From Adiantum capillus-veneris (taxonomy: Eukaryota > Streptophyta > Polypodiopsida > Polypodiales > Pteridaceae), in assembly GCA_014529385.2 (NCBI GenBank), contig CM043960.1:117810043-117870042 (forward strand): a DNA stretch of 60,000 nt, written 5' to 3'. This document shows positions 53,557 to 60,000 of the stretch, one piece after another; positions within the stretch are counted from its first letter, which is position 1; the number at the start of each line of letters is the position of its first letter. Position numbers and translations under genes: made by a program. The notes beneath the pieces are model-generated. The model saw only the letters and a list, made by a program, of their open reading frames with translations, had not been told where the DNA came from and did no database searches.

Positions 53557-54217
53557 CACGATATACGTGGTTCACCCAATGTGGGCTACGTCCACGGGAA
53601 AGCAACCACTCAATGACTTTAGTACTTCAAAACAAGAAGTAGTTTACAAAAGGATTATATCCTTAATGGAGCTCCCGCCTTGCTTCACTCTCACCACCTC
53701 ACACTCACCTTGTTGCATCAACTTCACACTCTGAAATGTGTGTAGAAATGGCCTCCTTTTATAGGCCAAAAGGGCTGCCCTCTCTTATGAGAGACAGCCA
53801 TGTGTAGCCGCCCTTGTACGAATAAGTTCAAATCGGACCCTCCAATCCGCCCATGTGTGGCCGCCCTTGAGAAGACAAGTCCGCTTTTGAATTCGACCAT
53901 CGGCCACTGGACATCGGCCATTGACTTCCGACCACTGGCCACTGGCCATTGACTTCCGGCCACCGGCCAACCGACCGGTAGTTTTTCGACCACTTTCCAG
54001 TCACCGTCTGGCCATAATATTCCGGCGAAAAAAAAGTCTCGGGGGCCTCCGCCCTCGAGGCCTTTAAAGTTGCCCCTGATTCTTGTCCATGAAAATTTTG
54101 GTTTCCGGTGAGTGATTTTCCTTCACGCACGATGGCTTCTCCTCATAATGGGGGCCTTACAAATGTGCGCTTTTACCACAGAAAATTACAAGGGTAAATC
54201 AGGCTCCATACTTAACA
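53408..54217 (-). repeat. 3' LTR of the Tork element
   Basis: TGTTAGGAAATAAGACG to CTCCATACTTAACA. It contains a long GA run (about 53499-53552) and a GGCCA(T/C)-rich minisatellite near 53890-53975. Confidence 0.93.
53757..53763 (-). promoter_or_regulatory. TATA box in the Tork 3' LTR
   Basis: CTATAAAAGG on the minus strand; the same box is at 58575-58581 in the 5' LTR, where it would drive the element. Confidence 0.7.
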
Positions 54218-54230
54218 ATCTCCCACTTGG
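54218..54230 (-). promoter_or_regulatory. Polypurine tract of the Tork element
   Basis: CCAAGTGGGAGAT on the minus strand precedes TGTTAAG, the LTR start. Confidence 0.85.
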
Positions 54231-54277
54231 AGACTGATCTCCAAACCAAACCTGTGACTGCTTTCCATTCTGGCTTC

Positions 54278-57200
54278 TTATCCTTGAATGCCGATTGAAG
54301 ATGAGCAAAAGCTCAACTTCTCCTTGTTGACCACCTTTGTAAACATGTCTGCAGGATTTTCACTTGTATGCACCTTTCCTAGCTTTAGTTGTCCCTCTTC
54401 CAAAAGAGTGCGTATGAAGTGATATCTCACCTCAATGTGCTTTGTCCTTGAATGAAAGGCTGAGTTCTTCGCAAGATGGATAGCGCTTTGGCTATCACTG
54501 TACAAGACACAATTGTCTTGTTTGAATCCAAGCTCTTCTAAGAATCTGTGAACCCACAGAATTTCTTTGCTTGCCTCCGTCATTGCTACATACTCTGCTT
54601 CCGTAGTAGAAAGTGAAACCACTTTCTGCAGCTTTGAAGCCCAACTTACTGCTGTGCCTCCAACCGTGAACACATAGCCAGTAGTGCTCCTTCGAGTATC
54701 TTTGTCACCTGCCATATCTGCATCAGCATACCCTTCTAGAAAAATATCAGTTCCTCCAAAATACAAAGCATTTGTTGTTGTCCCTTTTAGATACCTAAGT
54801 ATCCACTTCACAGCTTGCCAATGCTCTTTACCTGGGTTGTCTATGAACCTACTCACAACTCCCACTGCATGTGCAATGTCTGGCCTTGTCCAGACCATAG
54901 CATACATTAGAGAACCTACTGCTGCAGCATATGGAACTTTAGACATATAGGCTATCTCCTCTTGTGTCTTTGGACACATATCCTTCGTTAGTTTAAAATG
55001 ACTAGCCAAAGGTGTAGAAACTGGTTTTGCATTTTGCATTGCAAACCTTTCTAGTACCTTCTTGATGTAATCTTCTTCAGATAGCTTTATTGTCTTCTTT
55101 GTCCTGTCCCTTGATATTTTCATACCAAGTATCCTCTTTGCAGCACCTAAATCTTTCATTGAAAAAGATTTGGACAGCTCCTCTTTTAGGTCTTTGATTA
55201 ACCGCATGTTAGCACTTGCAATCAACATGTCATCAACATACAACATTAGGATGATGAATTTCCCATCTCCCAAATTCTCCGTGTAGACGCAGTGATCCGA
55301 GTTGCATCTTGTGAATCCATGATCCAACATCCATCGATCAAACTTCAAGTACCATTGTCTTGATGCTTGCTTTAAACCATACAAGCTCTTCTTTAATCTG
55401 CAAACCATTTTCTCCTTACCTTTTACTTCATACCCCTTTGGTTGAAGCATGTAGATTTCCTCCTCTAAGTCACCGTGAGGGAATGCCGTATTTACATCCA
55501 TTTGCTCGAGATTTAGATCATGAGCAGCCACAAGGCTTAAGACAAGCCTAATTGAGTTCATTTTTACAACAGGAGAAAATATTTCATTGAAGTCAATACC
55601 TTTCTTTTGAGAAAAACCTTTTACCACAAGCCTAGACTTGTACCTTTTCTTCCCACCTTCTTCTTCCTTTAGCTTGTACACCCATTTGTTTTGAAGTGCC
55701 CGCTTACCTTTAGGCAACTCAACCAACTCCCATGTTTGGTTGCGATGTAGTGAGTCCATCTCCACTTGCATGCTCTTCGTCCATTCTTCTTTGGATTCAT
55801 GTTGCATAGCTTCTTCATATGATTCCGGCTCTCCAGAATCTGAGATCAAGAGATGGTTGAAGGAAGGAACAAACCTTTCTGGAGGTCTACTTGCTCTTGT
55901 AGATCTTTGGGGAATAGGTTGAGGCTCCTCATTTGGTTGACGTTGTTGCACATTGTCACCATTTGCAGTCCTTGAGTCTTTACCGTCCTCAAGCTCCATG
56001 TACTCATCACCTGTTTCTTTTGTTTGTTTTCTTTCCAAGTAATCTTTGTACATATTTTGTTCGTTAAAAATTACATCCCTACTCCTTAAGATTTTACCAT
56101 CTTCAGGATTCCATAGGCGATACCCAAAGTCTCCTTCTCCATAGCCAATGAAGAAACACTTTTTGGACTTTGCATCTAACTTTGATCTTAGGCTTCTATC
56201 TATGTGCATGAAAGCCTCACACCCAAACACTTTGAGAAATGCATAATTCACCGGTTTACCTGTCCATGCCTCTTCTGGAACTCCCCCATCTAATGCCGTT
56301 GAGGGTGACCGATTGATTAAGTACACAGACGTACTTACAGCTTCCGCCCAAAGCTCAAGTGGTAGGCCTGCATGTAGCCGCATACTTCGTGCTCGTTCCA
56401 TGATTGTCCTGTTCATCCTTTCCGAAATCCCATTTTGTTGAGGTGTCCTTGGGGTTGTCCTTTGCCTCCGAATGCCATTGCTAGCACAAAAGCTTTCAAA
56501 AGCTTGGCTGCAATATTCGCCTCCATTGTCAGATCTGAGGCATTTAACCTTGGTACCTGTTTCATTCTCCACAAAGGCTTTCCACCTTTGAAATATGGAA
56601 AATACATCGGATTTATTCTTCATGACATAAACCCACGTTTTTCTAGTCGCATCGTCTATGAATGTTACATAGTACAATGAGCCACCAAGTGATGGTGTAC
56701 TTGCAGGACCCCAAACATCAGAATGAACCAACTCAAGTTTTTTATTTTTTCTTTCATTTCCTGATTTTTGAAATTTTACCCTCTTTTGTTTACCATAAAC
56801 ACAATCTTCACAGAACTCTAAGTCTACTTCTTTCAAACCTGGTAGAAGCTTCTTTGTTTGAAGGATTTGCATTCCTTTGGCACTCATATGCCCAAGTCGG
56901 TAGTGCCACACCGCACTGTCAACTTCTGTAGTTGCTGCACAAGCTGAAGGTTGCGTACTAACAGTACACAAGTAAAGTGTACTGACTTTTTCACCCTTGG
57001 CAACCACCAAAGATCCCTTTGAGATCTTCCACCGTTTCTTTCCGAATGCAATGTTGTGACCTTCATCGTCCAATTGTCCTATAGAGATCAAATTTTTGCG
57101 AAGAGAAGGAACATGCCTAACATCTTTAAGCTTCCATTCATTTCCGTTAGCAGTTTTGATAGAAACTGTACCTTTGCCGACAATCTCACAAGCTTCATCA

Positions 57201-58167
57201 TCTCCCAAGTATACATACCCAAAATTACCTTGGTGTAGTCTTGGAAATGTTGCTTGTGTGGTGTCGCATGGAATGAAGCCCCGGAATCTACTATCCAGGA
57301 ATTAGACACATTGTCTAATGAGAGAATTAGAGCATCTTGCTCTACTTTACCTGCCACATTGGCCTCTGATGTTGGCTTGTTGTCTTGAGACTCTGTCCCC
57401 TTCTTCTTCTTGGACCAGCAATCCTTCTTGACGTGGCCCTTCTTGCCGCAGTTCCAACATTCAAGAACTCACTTTGTGCGTGACTTGCTCCGCCTTGAGC
57501 GATCACGACCCTTTTGGTTTTTGAACCTCTCCTTAAGCCTTCCTCTTGTTTCCACTGATAGTGCAGCACTTGATGATTCTCCTGTGCTTCTCCTTCGCAT
57601 TTCCTCGCTTAGGAGAACACCCACAACATCATCAAACTTAAGAGTATTTGTGCCAAAGATAGAATTACTTACAGCCATCACAAGGCTGTCCCAACTATCC
57701 GGTAGAGATGATAATATAAGGAGAGCTCGCACTTCGTCATCGAAATTGATTTTCACCGATCGAAGTTGACTTATGTTTGTGTTAAAGTCATTTAGGTGTT
57801 CTGCAACCGAACCATTCTCTGCCATCTTTAGATTGAACAAGCGCTTCATAAGAAATACCTTATTGGATGCCGATGGTTTCTCGTAGAAGTCGTCAAGTGA
57901 CTTCATCAAGTCCTCCGTGGTCTTCATCTCCGAAACATTGAAGGCCACCGTTGATGCCAAGCTTAACCGGATTGTTCCCAGTGCCTTTCGATCAAGGACA
58001 ATCCATGCTTCATCTGCCATTGTTGCGGGCTTCTTCGCAAGACCGCCTAGTGGCAAATAGAGGTCCTTTTGGTAGAGATAGTCTTCAATCTGCATCTTCC
58101 AATGTTGGTAGTTTTTGCCATTGAACTTCTCAATCTTGAGCTTCCCTTCCTCCGCCATAACTCCCAC
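54278..58167 (-). pseudogene. Gag-pol polyprotein of the Tork element, one stop and one frameshift
   Basis: Gag starts at 58167 or at the second ATG (MAEEGKLKIEKFNG). It carries the UBN2-type capsid (DFYEKPSASNKVFLMKRLF) and, past a TGA at 57469, the knuckle CWNCGKKGHVKKDC. The protease site IVDSGASFHAT is intact (around 57288). A frameshift between about 57290 and 57208 leads into 976 open codons. These hold WHYRLGHMS (pre-integrase), the integrase with HSDVWGP, RSDNGGEY and NGISERMNR, the RT with MLYVDDMLIAS, and the RNase H with LSTTEAEYVAMTEA and RTKHIEVRYHFIR. Sequence around the RT and RNase H is close to tobacco Tnt1. The two lesions disable this copy, but all catalytic residues I can check are present. 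Confidence 0.93.
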
Positions 58168-58217
58168 TCAATTTAAGGAATCCTTTCCTTGAGATAATTT
58201 AGCTACGAGCAAACCTT

Positions 58218-58229
58218 GCTCTGACACCA
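58218..58229 (-). promoter_or_regulatory. Primer-binding site of the Tork element
   Basis: TGGTGTCAGAGC on the minus strand, one base from the initiator-methionine consensus, two bases from the 5' LTR. Confidence 0.85.
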
Positions 58230-58231
58230 GT

Positions 58232-58315
58232 TGTTAGGAAATAAGACGTAGCTAAATAGATAATTGAGTAGATTACTTAATGGAGAGAGACAGATTTATA
58301 TACACGAGATTATAG

Positions 58316-58374
<59 letters not shown>

Positions 58375-59021
58375 CACGATATACGTGGTTCACCCAATGT
58401 GGGCTACGTCCACGGGAAAGCAGCCACTCAATGACTTTAGTACTTCAAAACAAGAAGTAGTTTACAAAGGGATTATACCCTTAATGGAGCTCTCTCCTTG
58501 CTTCACTCTCACCACCTCACACTCACCTTGTTGCATCAACTTCACACTCTGAAATGTATGTAGAAATGGCCTCCTTTTATAGGCCAAAAGGGCTGCCCTC
58601 TCTTATGAGAGACAGCCATGTGTAGCCGCCCTTGTGCGAATAAGTCCAAATCGGACCCTCCAATCTGCCCATGTGTGGCCGCCCTTGAGAAGACAAGTCC
58701 GCTTTTGAATTCGGCCATCGGCCATTGAATTCGGCCACTGGCCACCGGCCATTGACTTCCGGCCACCGGCCAACCGACCGGTAGTTTTCCGACCACTTTC
58801 CGGTCGCCGTCCGGCCATAATATTCCGGCGAAAAAAAAAAGTCTTGGGGGCCTCCGCCCCCGAGGCCTTTAAAGTTGCCCCTGATTCTTGTCCGTGAAAA
58901 TTTTGGTTTCCAGTGAGTGATTTTCCTTCACGCACGATGGCTTCTCCTCATAATGGGGGCCTTACAAATGTGCGCTTTTACCACAGAAAATACAAGGGTA
59001 AATCAGGCTCCATACTTAACA
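58232..59021 (-). repeat. 5' LTR of the Tork element
   Basis: It matches 53408-54217. Its GA run (about 58319-58370) is slightly shorter and the GGCCA minisatellite has lost part of a unit. TATA box at 58575-58581. Confidence 0.93.
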
Positions 59022-59026
59022 AGTTA
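59022..59026. repeat. Right target duplication of the Tork element (AGTTA)
   Basis: Identical to 53403-53407. Confidence 0.9.
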
Positions 59027-59625
59027 CTGTACTAGAACAGCAACAACAAGCCTCAAGACCTATGTGACAAATCTTTGATTCGGGTTGCAAGAAAATTTGC
59101 CTTTGGAGATGTTTGTGAGGTTAATGAGGGGTAATTTACTTAATAGGATGTATTTCAAATCCACTCAGATATTTCAACATGTTTGAAGACTATGCTACTT
59201 ATTGGGGATGTAATACATGATGTTATGAGGTGATGTAAAGGCACTTAAACAATTGGCAAAATGGACCCACTAGGTTGAACAAATGAGAACATCCTACATG
59301 AAAGCACTTTTTTCAAAGAAAAATTCAATAAGTCAATATTTCACATCAAAAAAAAAAGTGAAAGGGTCACGATGGATTTCTAAAGCAATAAGAAAGTGAT
59401 CAAATCATTAGGTTGAGTTCGATTGGAATCAGTGTTCATAAAAGGATTGCCTTAGCTTAACCTTGAGCCAGTTGAAAATCGAGACTAGCCGGTTGCAAAC
59501 CATGGTGAAGGGAAGAAAAGCCACTGAAATATGTGAAAAAATAGTTCAAAAATCATGCAAATTTTATTTTCTGCTAGTATTTCCAATTCACTTCTTTGAG
59601 AGGAGGAAACTCGGCCAACGGTTGT
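59027..59625. other. Unassigned sequence
   Basis: About 600 AT-rich bases with no supported gene or repeat. Confidence 0.5.
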
Positions 59626-59852
59626 TGTTACCATATACATGTGGTAGTGATGTTTGTGAACACACTAGGACCGCCGAGGCATTTTTTCCCTCTTTAGGAG
59701 ATTTTTTCCCCCTTGTATTGTATATACGCCCATCACTCTAGGGCTATTTATCTTTCCATTGCACACTAAGTAACACACTCTCTATTGTGTGCTTTGAGCT
59801 TCCTTCGTCTTCTCCAAGTTGTGTGCATTTCTCTGCAACCCTAATTCCAACA
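59626..59852 (+). repeat. 5' LTR of a second C-family Copia element
   Basis: TGTTACCATATACATGTGG to CTAATTCCAACA matches the inverse of the C LTRs at 19609 and 24549, with the CA end intact. It defines the true LTR ends of the family. The rest of the element lies beyond the window. Confidence 0.9.
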
Positions 59853-59854
59853 AT

Positions 59855-59866
59855 TGGTATCAGAGC
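59855..59866 (+). promoter_or_regulatory. Primer-binding site of the right-edge Copia element
   Basis: TGGTATCAGAGC, exact initiator-methionine type, two bases after the LTR. Confidence 0.92.
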
Positions 59867-60000
59867 AGGTGACGTCCTCCCGAGCTTAGTCGCCAGCAGC
59901 TCCAGCACACGCCTGCTCACTTTCTCCGATTTCTATGAGCTTTGGTGAGCATTCGCAGGTCGTCAAAAATTTCGAGAAAACTCATAGAGCTTGGTCTGCT
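59867..60000 (+). mobile_element. Leader of the right-edge Copia element (cut by window end)
   Basis: It matches the inverse of 24400-24533 (CTCCAGCACAC, CTGCTCACTTTCTCCGATTT, AGAGCTTGGTCTGCT). Gag is expected just beyond 60000. Confidence 0.85.

Larger units (their letters stand above)
53408..59021 (-). mobile_element. Tork/Tnt1-like Copia retrotransposon, nearly intact
   Basis: LTRs of 810 and 790 bases, an exact AGTTA target duplication, a methionine-type primer site, a polypurine tract and a complete gag-pol define a young insertion. The LTRs differ by a limited number of substitutions, a different GA run length, and a small indel in a GGCCA-rich minisatellite. Confidence 0.95.

Noticed and set aside
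53890-53975. GGCCA-rich repeats as a CRISPR-like array
   Set aside because: The units are short and irregular with no constant spacer length, and they lie in a plant LTR.

Overview
The window reads as nuclear DNA of a large, transposon-rich vascular plant genome. Plant-type Copia elements with initiator-methionine tRNA primer sites, Ty3/gypsy relics, a tRNA-headed SINE, a LINE tail and a two-exon plant cationic amino acid transporter all point that way. An endonuclease-less Penelope-like element hints at a non-flowering lineage (fern, lycophyte or gymnosperm), but the species cannot be fixed from the sequence. Only about 5 kb (41.3-46.2 kb) looks like host gene space; the rest is repeats.

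Layout. 1-7.2 kb: a gag-protease LTR element (called D) with a 1084-codon open frame and no reverse transcriptase. 7.7-13.4 kb: a non-autonomous LTR element (A) with ~1.55 kb LTRs, a broken gag and an acidic reading frame. 13.4-25.1 kb: a Penelope-like element (PLE) on the minus strand, with a second partial copy upstream in tandem. Each copy carries a hammerhead-ribozyme-like fold, and a Copia element (C, 19609-24775) is inserted in the upstream copy. 25.1-26.6 kb: a third, truncated A LTR. 27-40 kb: decayed elements. These are a coiled-coil-coding relic (28.4-31.4 kb), an LTR-like block (31.6-32.3 kb), a minus-strand Ty3/gypsy relic running gag-RT-RNase H-integrase from 38.4 to 32.6 kb with a partial duplication and a MITE-like insertion, and a plus-strand gypsy scrap (39.2-40.1 kb). 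40.66-41.04 kb: a SINE with target duplications.

Host genes. An unrecognised single-exon gene (41544-42500, plus) and a CAT-family amino acid transporter (46153-43610, minus) converge. Both have a long GA dinucleotide tract at, or a few bases before, the start codon on the coding strand.

46.8-60 kb: a 5'-truncated LINE with matching target duplications, a small pol-less LTR element (48380-50283), a three-unit tandem repeat, many GA/CT/GT microsatellites, a 33-base G run, a nearly intact Tork/Tnt1-like Copia element (53408-59021, minus, target duplication AGTTA), and at the right edge the 5' LTR of another C-family Copia element on the plus strand.

How the parts relate. The host genes are not an operon and no shared pathway is visible. 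The transposons form layers: A, then the PLE beside it, then Copia C inside the PLE. At least three pol-less LTR families (D, A, and the 48 kb element; perhaps a fourth at 28-31 kb) lie beside pol-bearing relatives that could have supplied enzymes in trans; that is inference. The strongest candidate for something new is the plant PLE with its ribozyme folds and two extra reading frames.
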